Source: an uncultured Oscillospiraceae bacterium (GTDB taxonomy: Bacteria; Bacillota; Clostridia; Oscillospirales; Oscillospiraceae). Taken from it: a stretch of 10,327 bases of DNA. Position 1 is the stretch's first letter; the number at the start of each line of letters is the position of its first letter. Location of the stretch: the NCBI GenBank assembly GCA_934635545.1, contig CAKTZN010000062.1, positions 1-10,327 of the forward strand. Reading direction: 5' to 3'. Of the stretch, positions 1-6,383 are shown piece by piece. Both the position numbers and the translations under genes were made by a program. The notes beneath the pieces are model-generated. The model made no database searches. It was given only the letters and a program-made list of their open reading frames with translations, and had not been told where the DNA came from.

Positions 1-191
1 TCCTTGGGCCGCCCCGGCAGGTTCAGCTTGCCCACGCCCATGCCGATGGCGCCGGAGGACACCAGAATGATCTCGTGTCCCGCGTTTTTCAGATCACTGA
101 GCACCTTGCACAGCTTTTCCATCCGCTGGATATTCAGCCGCCCCGTGGCATGGGCCAGGGTGGACGTGCCGACTTTTACGGTAATGCGCAT
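1..191 (-). CDS. proB: Glutamate 5-kinase, N-terminal part (cut by window edge)
   Basis: The minus strand reads [14 protein letters not shown] from an ATG at 191, and later [16 protein letters not shown]. These match the N-terminus of glutamate 5-kinase: the KVGTSTL nucleotide/phosphate-binding strand and the VSSGAI.VG glycine-rich loop of the amino-acid kinase fold. The enzyme phosphorylates glutamate to gamma-glutamyl phosphate, the first cytoplasmic step of proline synthesis. Only 63 codons are visible, so the rest of the kinase domain and any PUA domain lie outside the window. A strong ribosome binding site (AAGGAGGG, about five bases before the ATG) fixes the start. The gene points the same way as ylbJ but is separated from it by 335 bp of hairpin-rich DNA, so it is probably transcribed separately. 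Confusion with another amino-acid kinase is possible but unlikely given these motifs. Confidence 0.9.
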   Translation of the reverse strand, partial: MRITVKVGTSTLAHATGRLNIQRMEKLCKVLSDLKNAGHEIILVSSGAIGMGVGKLNLPGRPK

Positions 192-224
192 GATATCCCT
201 CCTTCGGGATGTTGATATTTCAGC

Positions 225-257
225 TTGTCAAAAAAGGGCATAGCCCTTTTTTGACAA
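225..257. terminator. Bidirectional terminator-like hairpin
   Basis: A perfect 15-bp inverted repeat with a 3-base loop: TTGTCAAAAAAGGGC, then ATA, then GCCCTTTTTTGACAA. Either strand presents a GC stem base followed by six T, the form of an intrinsic terminator. It lies only 33 bases before the proB start on the minus strand. It could end ylbJ transcription, or attenuate a proB transcript that starts further upstream. The stem is seen directly; termination is inferred. Confidence 0.55.
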
Positions 258-472
258 ATAAAGAAATCGCTCCGACCCGTGTTTTTCCTACTGGAGTGCG
301 GCAAAAATTAAGACGGATGCTACGGCGGCATAGCCGCCGAGATCGGAGACTAAAAACATGCCACCGGCATGTTTTCTTAACGCCCCGACGCGTCAAAAAA
401 TGATCCGATTTATTCGCCGCCATTGCGGGCGGCGAATTCTGCGAAGCTTTTTCGATAGACTGATTTGCCCTT

Positions 473-501
473 ATTATAGCGCCTTGTCCGCCGTTTTGCA
501 C
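473..501 (-). promoter_or_regulatory. Possible SigA-type promoter for proB
   Basis: The minus strand has a perfect TATAAT at 473-478. The hexamer 17 bases upstream is GTGCAA, only a 3/6 match to TTGACA, so the call rests on the -10 element. Use of this site would give proB a leader of about 275 nt containing all four hairpins. Confidence 0.25.
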
Positions 502-526
502 GTCTTTTTTCCGCTAAAAAGTGCCG

Positions 527-1459
527 TCAGAAGAAAAATCGGCACACCCCCAGCGCCAGCAGGGCGGAAACCACCGCCTGAAGCGCCTTGGCCAGCAGAT
601 ACCGCCGCAGGGAGAGCCCCGTATCCTCCAGCACCGCCGCCGTCTGGCAGTGGACCGACACGCCGCCCCAGCCCAGCAGCGCCGCCGCCATGCAGAAGCC
701 AGCAGCGTCATTTTTCAGCGACGTGATGCCGCCGGTCAGCTCCAATAACCCCAGTACCACCGGCGGCACGTTGGGCCACGCCTGCCGGATCAGGGCCATG
801 ACCGCTAGAAAGAAAATGACGAAACCGCATATGTTGATCATAGAAAACGCGGCATTTCGCGTAACGTCCACAAAAACAGCGGGCAGAAACGGTGCATTAC
901 CGCCCTCTATTGGTACATTAACGGGCTTTATTGGTGCAATAAACCGCCCTTTTGTACCGGCGCTGCCCCCGCTCCGGCTTTCACCGAACGAACCCAGCAG
1001 CCACCCGGCCAGCACCGCCGCCGTCACATGGATGCCGTACAGCGCCCACCCGATCCGCTGACTGCCGAACACTCCCGCCCCGGCGATGGAGAGGATGAAG
1101 GAGGGCCCGGCGTTGTTGCAGTAGGTCAGCAGCGTCTCCGCCCGCTCTTTGGAGATGCCGTCGGAGCGGTACAGCTCACCCACGGTGCGGCCGCCTACGG
1201 GATAGCCGCCCACGATGCCCAGCAGGAACACGGCAGCGCTCTGGGGGATGCCCAACTGCCGCAGAAAGGCGAAAAAGCCGCAGGCCACGGCAAAGGACAC
1301 CGTCACGAAGAAGGGGAACAGGGACGGGATCACCGACCGGCCGCACAGCAGAAGCCCCTGCCGCACCGCCTGTCCCACCACGCCGTTCTGCCACAGCAGC
1401 ACCGCCATCAGCCCCAGCAGGAGCAGGGACAGCGCCGCCTTTTTCAAAAGCTCTCTCAT
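527..1459 (-). CDS. ylbJ: Sporulation integral membrane protein YlbJ
   Basis: A 310-residue hydrophobic protein with several membrane spans. It has the marks of the YlbJ family (nucleoside-recognition/Gate-type domain): GIVGGYPVGGRTVGELY near residues 80-96, TYCNNAGPSFILSIAGAGVFGS near 110-131, ICGFVIFF in the C-terminal half, and LLGWGGVSVHCQ near the end. YlbJ in Bacillus is made in the mother cell under SigE and is needed for normal spore formation; its biochemical function is not established. The ATG at 1459 is chosen over longer in-frame starts because GGAGGTGA lies just upstream and the next residues form the first membrane segment. The protein is shorter than the roughly 400 residues of the Bacillus homologue as I recall it. 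A cytoplasmic-loop-like stretch near residues 169-190 is a 21-bp tandem repeat. It is divergent from yqfC, another sporulation gene. Confidence 0.88.
   Translation of the reverse strand: MRELLKKAALSLLLLGLMAVLLWQNGVVGQAVRQGLLLCGRSVIPSLFPFFVTVSFAVACGFFAFLRQLGIPQSAAVFLLGIVGGYPVGGRTVGELYRSDGISKERAETLLTYCNNAGPSFILSIAGAGVFGSQRIGWALYGIHVTAAVLAGWLLGSFGESRSGGSAGTKGRFIAPIKPVNVPIEGGNAPFLPAVFVDVTRNAAFSMINICGFVIFFLAVMALIRQAWPNVPPVVLGLLELTGGITSLKNDAAGFCMAAALLGWGGVSVHCQTAAVLEDTGLSLRRYLLAKALQAVVSALLALGVCRFFF
891..953. repeat. Three tandem 21-bp units inside ylbJ
   Basis: Plus-strand units 891-911, 912-932 and 933-953 each begin GGTGCA or GGTACA and end in a pyrimidine/AT run (CTCTATT, GCTTTATT, CCCTTTT). 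On the coding strand they give three seven-residue units, KGRFIAP, IKPVNVP and IEGGNAP, each ending in proline. The segment is visibly richer in A+T than the rest of the gene and keeps the reading frame. Confidence 0.6.
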
Positions 1460-1476
1460 GGCCTCACCTCCCCCAC

Positions 1477-1505
1477 AGCCTATGCATGGGGAGGGCCTGT
1501 CATGC
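1477..1505 (-). promoter_or_regulatory. Possible SigE-type promoter for ylbJ
   Basis: The minus strand has GCATGAC (1499-1505), a 14-base spacer, then CATAGGCT (1477-1484). This resembles the SigE pattern of a KMATATT-like -35 and a CATACANT-like -10 at the expected spacing. The start would fall about 10-15 bases before the ylbJ ribosome binding site. The match is partial; support comes from the known SigE control of ylbJ in Bacillus. Confidence 0.3.
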
Positions 1506-1512
1506 CGGACAG

Positions 1513-1541
1513 GCAAGTTTTGCCCCGGCGGCGCATAGACA
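1513..1541 (+). promoter_or_regulatory. Weak SigE-like motif before yqfC
   Basis: GCAAGTT (1513-1519), 14 bases, then CATAGACA (1534-1541) loosely fits the SigE spacing and -10 pattern. The leader would be only about 13 nt, beginning at the ribosome binding site, which weakens the call. It is kept because yqfC is a SigE gene in Bacillus and no better candidate is visible in the 100-bp spacer. Confidence 0.2.
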
Positions 1542-1559
1542 TCCACAGAGGTGACGGGA

Positions 1560-1850
1560 ATGGGAGAGAAGCTGCGCAAGCGCCTGACGCAAAAGAGCCT
1601 GGAGGCCGCCGACCGGCTGGATCTGCCCCAGGTGCTGGCCCCGGACATCCCCCGGATGGAGCTGGTGGGGAACCGGGCCTTTTATATGGATCGCCACCGG
1701 GGCGTGCTGGGGTACTCCACAGAGACGGTGGATATCAACGGCGGGTCGGTGGTGGTGCGGATCACCGGGCGGGGTCTGCAGCTACAGGCCATGACCGACC
1801 AGGAGCTGCGGATCGACGGGATCATTGAAAAAATCGAGCTGGTGGAGTAA
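1560..1850 (+). CDS. yqfC: Sporulation protein YqfC
   Basis: A 96-residue protein of the YabP/YqfC family. After a basic N-terminus (MGEKLRKRLTQKSLE) comes the typical DLPQ.LAPDIPRMELVGNR.. block near residues 20-40, then YS.ETV.IN and VRITGRGLQLQAMTDQELRI, ending IDGIIEKIELVE. Length and motif order fit the family, in which the Bacillus protein has about 93 residues. YqfC belongs to the mother-cell SigE programme; its molecular role is unknown. The ATG at 1560 is chosen because AGAGGTGA (1547-1554) sits six bases upstream; the GTG at 1551 is part of that binding site. yqfD starts two bases after the stop, so the two are almost certainly co-transcribed and translationally coupled. No membrane segment is seen. 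Confidence 0.88.
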   Translation: MGEKLRKRLTQKSLEAADRLDLPQVLAPDIPRMELVGNRAFYMDRHRGVLGYSTETVDINGGSVVVRITGRGLQLQAMTDQELRIDGIIEKIELVE

Positions 1851-1852
1851 AG

Positions 1853-3040
1853 ATGTACGCAAAAGTATGGAATTATCTGCGGGGCGCTGTCCGCTTCCGG
1901 TGCCAGAGCCTGGCGCCGGAGCGGGTGCTGAACCTGTGCGCCGTCCACGAGATCCCCTTCTGGGATGTGAAATGGGAGACGCCGGAGCAGTTCACCCTGT
2001 ACACCACCCGGGAGGGGGCGCTGCGGCTGGAGGAGGCCGCGGCGGAGTGCGGCGCGGTGCTGCGGCGGCTGGAGGAGCGGGGCGCGCCGGCGGCCCTGGG
2101 GCGGATGCGGCGGCGGTATGTGCTGTGGTGCGCGCTGGGGCTGCTGCTGGCGCTGTACGGGTACGGCAGCCTGTTCATCTGGGACTTTCAGGTGACGGGC
2201 AACGACACTGTGCCCACGGAGAAAATTCTGCGGGCGCTGGAGCACAACGGCGTGGCCATCGGCACCCGGTCACTGAGTTTTGATCAGGAGGAGCTGCGGA
2301 ACCATGTGCTGCTGGAGCTGGGGGATATCTCGTGGCTGTCGGTAAACGTGAAGGGCTGCACGGCCCATGTGCAGGTGGTGGAGCGGAGGAGGCCGCCGGA
2401 AATCGCGGACAGGAGCCGCCCGGCCAACGTGGTGGCGGCCCGGGATGGTCTGGTGACGAAGATCGAGGCGCTGGACGGCAAGGCGCTGGTGGCGGCGGGC
2501 ACGGTGGTGACCCGTGGGCAGCTTCTCATCTCCGGCGTGTCGGACTCCCCCTCGGATGGGGTGCGGTTCATGCGGGGCAGCGGGCGGGTCTACGCCCGGA
2601 CGTGGTATACACTGTCGGTGCTGGTGCCGCTGACGGCGGCGGAAAAGACCGGCGAGGGGGAGACGGCCCGCCGCGTGGCGCTGGATGTGGGAAAACAGCG
2701 GATAAAAATCTACGGAAAGGGTAGCATGTTGGGGGTCGGTTGTGATAAAATAACGATGTATCATCCGGTAACGCTGCCCTTTGGCCTGCGGCTGCCCCTG
2801 ACGCTGGTGGTGGAGGAGACCACCACCCGGGACATGGCGGCGGTGGAGCGCACCGAGGCTCAGGCAAAGGCGGAGGGCCAGGCGCAGCTTCTGCGGCAGT
2901 TGGAGACAATGCTGACGGAGGGCGGCACGGTGGTGCGCACGGAGTTCTCCACGGCGCGGCAGACGGATGGCCTGCTGGTGACGCTGACGGCGGAGTGTGC
3001 CGAGGAGATCGGCGTCAGTGTGGAGGTTGAAGTGGAGTAA
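1853..3040 (+). CDS. yqfD: Sporulation protein YqfD
   Basis: A 395-residue protein matching YqfD in length (about 400) and layout. A soluble N-terminal part (residues 1-85; RFRCQSLAPERVLNLC, WDVKWETPEQF) is followed by one membrane span at about 89-109 (YVLWCALGLLLALYGYGSLF). Then comes the conserved FIWDFQVTGNDTVPTEKIL segment, a region with GDISWLSVNVKGCTAHVQVVER, and RDGLVTKIEALDGKALVAAG, which resembles a POTRA-like then beta-rich extracytoplasmic portion. The C-terminal part has a charged helical stretch (about 325-355). In Bacillus it is a SigE-dependent sporulation protein placed next to yqfC; its activity is unknown. Its ribosome binding site (GGTGGAG) lies inside the end of yqfC. The stop codon is followed after five bases by the first hairpin of long repeat copy A. 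Confidence 0.88.
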   Translation: MYAKVWNYLRGAVRFRCQSLAPERVLNLCAVHEIPFWDVKWETPEQFTLYTTREGALRLEEAAAECGAVLRRLEERGAPAALGRMRRRYVLWCALGLLLALYGYGSLFIWDFQVTGNDTVPTEKILRALEHNGVAIGTRSLSFDQEELRNHVLLELGDISWLSVNVKGCTAHVQVVERRRPPEIADRSRPANVVAARDGLVTKIEALDGKALVAAGTVVTRGQLLISGVSDSPSDGVRFMRGSGRVYARTWYTLSVLVPLTAAEKTGEGETARRVALDVGKQRIKIYGKGSMLGVGCDKITMYHPVTLPFGLRLPLTLVVEETTTRDMAAVERTEAQAKAEGQAQLLRQLETMLTEGGTVVRTEFSTARQTDGLLVTLTAECAEEIGVSVEVEVE

Positions 3041-3045
3041 GTTTT

Positions 3046-3511
3046 TCGCGCTGTAAGCGCGGAAGGTGTTTCGTCCCTGCGGGGACGAGGTACTTTTGGC
3101 CGCTGTCCCAAAAGTACCCAAAAGGACAGCTTAAACCTGCGGTTTAAGAATCCGCGCACGCTATGCCGTGTACGCATTTGCTGCCTTTTACCACGCGTTC
3201 GCAGAACACGGCTATTATCGCTGCGTATGACGAATCAACTTTCTTCTTGCGCCGCTGCCGCTCACAGTTGCGACGGTAGTCGCTGAAGCGTTGTTTGGCG
3301 CAGGCATCAGCGGCAGCGGCGCAGAAGCAGAGACGATCCTTTTGACGATACGAAAAAAGAAAAGCCTATGTGAACGTGTGGTACGCAATCACAAGTTCGC
3401 ACAGAATATAGCGCGCCGGGAGGTGAAGGAACCGGAGGTTCCTTCCGGTGCTTTTGCCTACTTTTGTCACTGTAGACAAAAGTAGGTCGCGCCGGGGCGC
3501 GAAACACCCCC
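3046..3511 (+). repeat. Long structured intergenic repeat, copy A (yqfD-phoH)
   Basis: This non-coding space is filled by a modular element also found at 4998-5442 and 7500-8166. In order: GC hairpins (3046-3060 and 3072-3087); hairpin 3089-3099/3108-3118 with an 8-base loop; GGACAGC at 3124-3130, which can pair with the loop; the invariant stem CTTAAACC/GGTTTAAG (3130-3148); TACCACGCGTTCGC (3189-3202), which pairs imperfectly with 3370-3383; a central 15-bp inverted repeat TGCGCCGCTGCCGCT (3248-3262) with 3309-3323 around a 46-base loop; GAAGGAACC/GGTTCCTTC (3425-3445); CCTACTTTTGTC/GACAAAAGTAGG (3457-3486); and a terminal TCGCGC/GCGCGA stem. The whole is one long imperfect foldback. No transposase, target duplication or convincing ORF is seen. 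I do not recognise a named family. Confidence 0.85.
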
Positions 3512-3546
3512 AACCACAATTTCCCTTTCAGAAAGAAGGCTATCAT

Positions 3547-4506
3547 ATGGAACAACGAATCGGCATTGAACGCATGGAGGAGGCCATCAACCTGTTTGGC
3601 TCCTTCGATGAGAATATCCGCCTGCTGGAGACGGAATTCCAGGTGCAGGTGGTGAACCGGGGCGGCGAGATCGTCATCTCCGGCGAACCGGAGAACGTCA
3701 TGTTGGCGGAAAAGGCTGTGCAGGCCCTGCTGACCCTCAGCGCCAAGGGCGAGGCCATCAACCAGCAGCATGTCCGCTATGTCATCGGCCTGTGCCGCAG
3801 CGGCCAGTCGGAGCGCATCAGCGAGCTGACCCAGGACGTGATCTGCATCACCAGCAAGGGACGGCCCGTGAAGCCCAAGACCATCGGCCAGAAGCAGTAT
3901 GTGGACTCGGTGCTGCACAACACCGTTACCATCGGCGTGGGCCCCGCCGGTACCGGCAAGACGTATCTGGCGGTGGCGGCGGCCGTGGCCGCCTTCCGGG
4001 ACAAGCAGGTGAACCGCATCGTGCTGACCCGGCCCGCCGTGGAGGCGGGTGAGCGGCTGGGCTTCCTGCCCGGCGACCTGCAATCCAAGGTTGATCCCTA
4101 TCTGCGGCCATTGTATGACGCTCTGTTCGACATGCTGGGCGCGGAAACGTACCAGAAGTATCTGGAGCGGGGCAACATCGAGGTGGCGCCCCTGGCCTAC
4201 ATGCGCGGCCGGACGCTGGACGACAGCTTCATCATTCTGGACGAGGCACAGAACACCAGCCGGGAACAGATGAAGATGTTTTTGACCCGTATGGGCTTCG
4301 GCTCCAAGGTGGTCATCACCGGCGACATCACCCAGATCGACCTGCCCAACGACAAGGTCAGCGGCCTGAAGGAGGCCATGAAGGTGCTGCGGGACGTGGA
4401 AGGCGTGGGCATCTGCCAGTTGACCCAGGAGGACGTGGTGCGCCACGTCATGGTGCAGCGGATCATCGAGGCCTACGCCCGGTATGAGGACAGGAGGAAG
4501 AAATAA
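3547..4506 (+). CDS. phoH: PhoH family ATPase
   Basis: A 319-residue PhoH-like protein, the usual length. The N-terminal 110 residues form the small accessory domain (..EFQVQVVNRGGEIVISGEPE..). The PhoH P-loop domain follows: KPKTIGQKQYVD at about 112-123, Walker A GPAGTGKT at 132-139, VLTRPAVEAGERLGFLPGD, and Walker B FIILDEAQN with D232/E233, then ITGDITQIDLP. The family are cytoplasmic ATPases linked to RNA metabolism. The E. coli relative YbeZ is encoded beside YbeY, as here, where ybeY overlaps the stop by one base. The ATG at 3547 is preceded by AGAAGG at a good distance; the longer in-frame start at 3448 would lie inside repeat copy A and is rejected. In Bacillus pgpH follows phoH; here it is missing. 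Confidence 0.93.
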   Translation: MEQRIGIERMEEAINLFGSFDENIRLLETEFQVQVVNRGGEIVISGEPENVMLAEKAVQALLTLSAKGEAINQQHVRYVIGLCRSGQSERISELTQDVICITSKGRPVKPKTIGQKQYVDSVLHNTVTIGVGPAGTGKTYLAVAAAVAAFRDKQVNRIVLTRPAVEAGERLGFLPGDLQSKVDPYLRPLYDALFDMLGAETYQKYLERGNIEVAPLAYMRGRTLDDSFIILDEAQNTSREQMKMFLTRMGFGSKVVITGDITQIDLPNDKVSGLKEAMKVLRDVEGVGICQLTQEDVVRHVMVQRIIEAYARYEDRRKK

Positions 4507-4997
4507 TGGCGAAGCGGCATTACATCCCCGTCACCGCCGATGTGCCGGGGGTAAGCGACGAGAAGAAGGCGCTGATCCGCCGGGTCATCCGCACGGCGCT
4601 TTCCATGCAGGGGGTGGACTTCCCCTGCGAGGTGGACGTGCTGGTGACCGACGACGCGGGCATCCATCAGATCAATTTGGACATGCGGCAGGTGGATCGG
4701 CCCACCGACGTGCTGAGCTTTCCGGAGTTTGAGCTGACGCCAGGTGAGCTGCCCGGTCAGGAGGACGCCGACCCCGGCACGGGGCTGGTGCCCCTGGGCG
4801 ACATGGTGCTGTCCATGGAGCGGGTACAGGCCCAGGCCAAGGAGTACGGCCACTCCAACCGCCGGGAGCTGGCGTACCTGGTGGTACACTCGGTGCTGCA
4901 TCTGCTGGGCTATGACCATCTGGACGAAGGCCCCATGAAGGCTCAGATGCGGGAGCGGGAAGAGGTTATTATGGCGGAATTGGGGCTGGAGCGGTAG
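4506..4997 (+). CDS. ybeY: Endoribonuclease YbeY (16S rRNA maturation)
   Basis: A 163-residue protein with the complete zinc site of the YbeY/UPF0054 family: H128, H132 and H138 in HSVLHLLGYDH, preceded by RELAYLVV, plus the family motif RQVDRPTDVLSFPE at about 61-74 and LGDMVLSMERVQAQAKEYGHS. YbeY is a metal-dependent RNase involved in maturation of the 3' end of 16S rRNA and in ribosome quality control. The start overlaps the phoH stop (TAATG), and AGGAGG lies in the end of phoH, so translation is probably coupled. The insert between the two motif blocks (GELPGQEDADPGTG) is the normal variable loop. Repeat copy B begins directly after the stop. Confidence 0.95.
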   Translation: MAKRHYIPVTADVPGVSDEKKALIRRVIRTALSMQGVDFPCEVDVLVTDDAGIHQINLDMRQVDRPTDVLSFPEFELTPGELPGQEDADPGTGLVPLGDMVLSMERVQAQAKEYGHSNRRELAYLVVHSVLHLLGYDHLDEGPMKAQMREREEVIMAELGLER

Positions 4998-5442
4998 AAG
5001 GTGTTTCGCGCTTCCGAGCGCGAGTCACTTTTGGCCGCTGTTCCAAAAGTGACCAAAAGAACAGCTTAAACCTGCGGTTTAAGAATCCGCCCACGCTGTT
5101 TCCTGTCTATATTTGATGCTCTTTACCACGCGTTCGCAGGACATGGTTATTATCGCTATGTATGACGAATCGACTTCCCTCTTGCGCCGCTGCCGCTCAT
5201 CTTTTCAACGGTAGAACCGACAGCGTTGTTCGACGTAGGCATCAGCGGCAGCGGCGCTGATGATGAGACGATTCGATGACAGCACGGCAACGGAAATTTT
5301 GCGTGAACGTGTGGTATAGGGTCACAAATTTAAAAATGTTATAGCGCGCCGGGAGGTGAAGGAACCGGAGGTTCCTTCTGGCGCTTTTGCCTACTTTTGC
5401 CGCTATTGGCAAAAGTAGGTCGCTCCGGAGAGCGAAACTCTC
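4998..5442 (+). repeat. Long structured intergenic repeat, copy B (ybeY-era)
   Basis: This copy is collinear with copy A and differs by few indels: 396 bp against 398 bp between the first and last shared hairpins, and a 46-base central loop in both. Elements in order: CGCGCT/AGCGCG (5007-5022); hairpin 5024-5034/5043-5053; GAACAGC (5059-5065), able to pair with loop bases 5037-5043; CTTAAACC/GGTTTAAG (5065-5083); TACCACGCGTTCGC (5124-5137) with 5303-5316; central inverted repeat 5183-5197 with 5244-5257; GAAGGAACC/GGTTCCTTC (5358-5378); CCTACTTTTGCC/GGCAAAAGTAGG (5390-5419); TCGCTC/GAGCGA (5420-5435). It starts on the base after the ybeY stop and fills the space where dgkA and cdd lie in Bacillus. 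No coding potential is seen. Confidence 0.85.
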
Positions 5443-5483
5443 CAAAACATTGCTCAAACAAAAGAAAGTTGAGGATCACCTGA

Positions 5484-6383
5484 ATGAACATTACAAAGAC
5501 CGCGATGATCACCGTGTGCGGACGGCCCAATGTGGGCAAGTCCAGCCTGACCAACGCCCTTGTGGGCGAGAAGATTGCCATCGTATCCAAGAAGCCCCAG
5601 ACCACACGCAACCGGATCTACGGCGTGGTGAACCGGGGCGACACCCAGTTCGTGCTGCTGGATACGCCGGGCCTGCACAAGCCCCGCAGCCGCCTGGGCG
5701 ACTATATGGTGAAGGTGGTGCGGGAAAGTCTCAGCGCCGTGGAGTGCGCGCTGCTGCTGGTGGAGCCTATCGCCCATGTGGGTGAGCCGGAGCGCATCCT
5801 GCTGCGGCGTATCGAGGAGGAGAAGCTGCCCGTGGTGCTGTGCATCAACAAGGTGGACACCGTGGAGAAGAAGGACGACCTGCTGGCGGTGATCGCCGCG
5901 TACAACGAGGTGTACAGCGGCTTTGACGCCATTATCCCCATCTCCGCACGCACCGGCGACGGCCTGGACGAGCTGCTGGCGCAGCTACAGAACTATGCCC
6001 AGGAGGGGCCGCAGCTCTTCCCTGACGGCATGACCACCGACCAGCCCGACGCGCAGGTGTGCGCCGAGATCCTGCGGGAGAAGATGCTGCAGTGCCTGGA
6101 CAAGGAGATCCCCCACGGCACGGCGGTGGAGGTGACCCGGTTCACCGAGCGGGACAGCGGGATTATCGATCTGGATGTGACCATCTACTGCGAGAAGGCC
6201 AGCCACAAGGGCATCATCATCGGCAAGCACGGCGACATGATGAAGCGCATCAGCACCCTGGCCCGGCAGGATATCGAGAAATTCATGGGCACCAAGGTGT
6301 ATCTGGAGACCTGGGTGAAGGTAAAGGAAAACTGGCGGGATAATGTGAATTTCATCAGAAGCCAGGGCTTCAACGAGGAGTAA
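5484..6383 (+). CDS. era: GTPase Era (30S ribosome assembly)
   Basis: A 299-residue protein of normal Era length with all GTPase motifs: G1 GRPNVGKS (13-20), the G2 region KPQTTRNRIYG, G3 DTPGLHKP (from D60), G4 NKVD (122-125) and G5 SA (154-155). The C-terminal KH domain has GIIIGKHG at 243-250 and ends WRDNVNFIRSQGFNEE. Era binds the 3' end of 16S rRNA and helps small-subunit maturation at the inner face of the membrane, which fits its closeness to ybeY. The ATG at 5484 has a GAGG about nine bases upstream, and nothing longer is open. The last 55 bp are repeated in diverged form 154 bp downstream (6538-6592), so the C-terminal coding end may have been replaced or captured. Confidence 0.96.
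   Translation: MNITKTAMITVCGRPNVGKSSLTNALVGEKIAIVSKKPQTTRNRIYGVVNRGDTQFVLLDTPGLHKPRSRLGDYMVKVVRESLSAVECALLLVEPIAHVGEPERILLRRIEEEKLPVVLCINKVDTVEKKDDLLAVIAAYNEVYSGFDAIIPISARTGDGLDELLAQLQNYAQEGPQLFPDGMTTDQPDAQVCAEILREKMLQCLDKEIPHGTAVEVTRFTERDSGIIDLDVTIYCEKASHKGIIIGKHGDMMKRISTLARQDIEKFMGTKVYLETWVKVKENWRDNVNFIRSQGFNEE

Larger units (their letters stand above)
192..526. other. Hairpin-rich intergenic region between ylbJ and proB
   Basis: I see no credible gene here. The stretch holds a run of perfect inverted repeats: 225-239 with 243-257 (15 bp), 323-329 with 333-339 (CGGCGGC/GCCGCCG), 353-362 with 366-375 (AAAACATGCC/GGCATGTTTT), and 412-421 with 428-437 (ATTCGCCGCC/GGCGGCGAAT). Short outer pairings such as TTAAGA (308-313) with TCTTAA (375-380), and CTCCGA with TCGGAG, could join these into one larger fold. 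A consensus TATAAT lies on the minus strand at 473-478. The block therefore probably holds the end of the ylbJ transcript and the proB promoter and leader. It is not the same family as the three long repeats elsewhere in the window. Confidence 0.6.

Noticed and set aside
192..480. T-box riboswitch upstream of proB
   Set aside because: The conserved GGGTGG-type T-box sequence is not present on the minus strand of this leader.
1028..1828. Long plus-strand ORF opposite ylbJ and running over yqfC
   Set aside because: It is a shadow of the GC-rich third-position pattern of ylbJ and yqfC, with low-complexity Gln/Arg/Pro/Gly composition and no family match.
3342..3370. TTGACG with a hexamer 17 bases downstream in copy A, as a phoH promoter
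   Set aside because: The -10 candidate (CCTATG) is poor, and the motif is absent from the matching positions of copies B and C.
3166..3546. Conserved peptides such as KEPPVPSPPGAL and FLNRRFK in minus-strand frames over the repeats
   Set aside because: They recur because the DNA repeat recurs. The frames are broken by indels between copies, and the conservation follows stems rather than codon positions. They are probably spurious ORFs.
3448..3546. Longer phoH start at 3448
   Set aside because: It would put 33 residues inside the right end of repeat copy A. The ATG at 3547 has a proper ribosome binding site and gives the usual family length.
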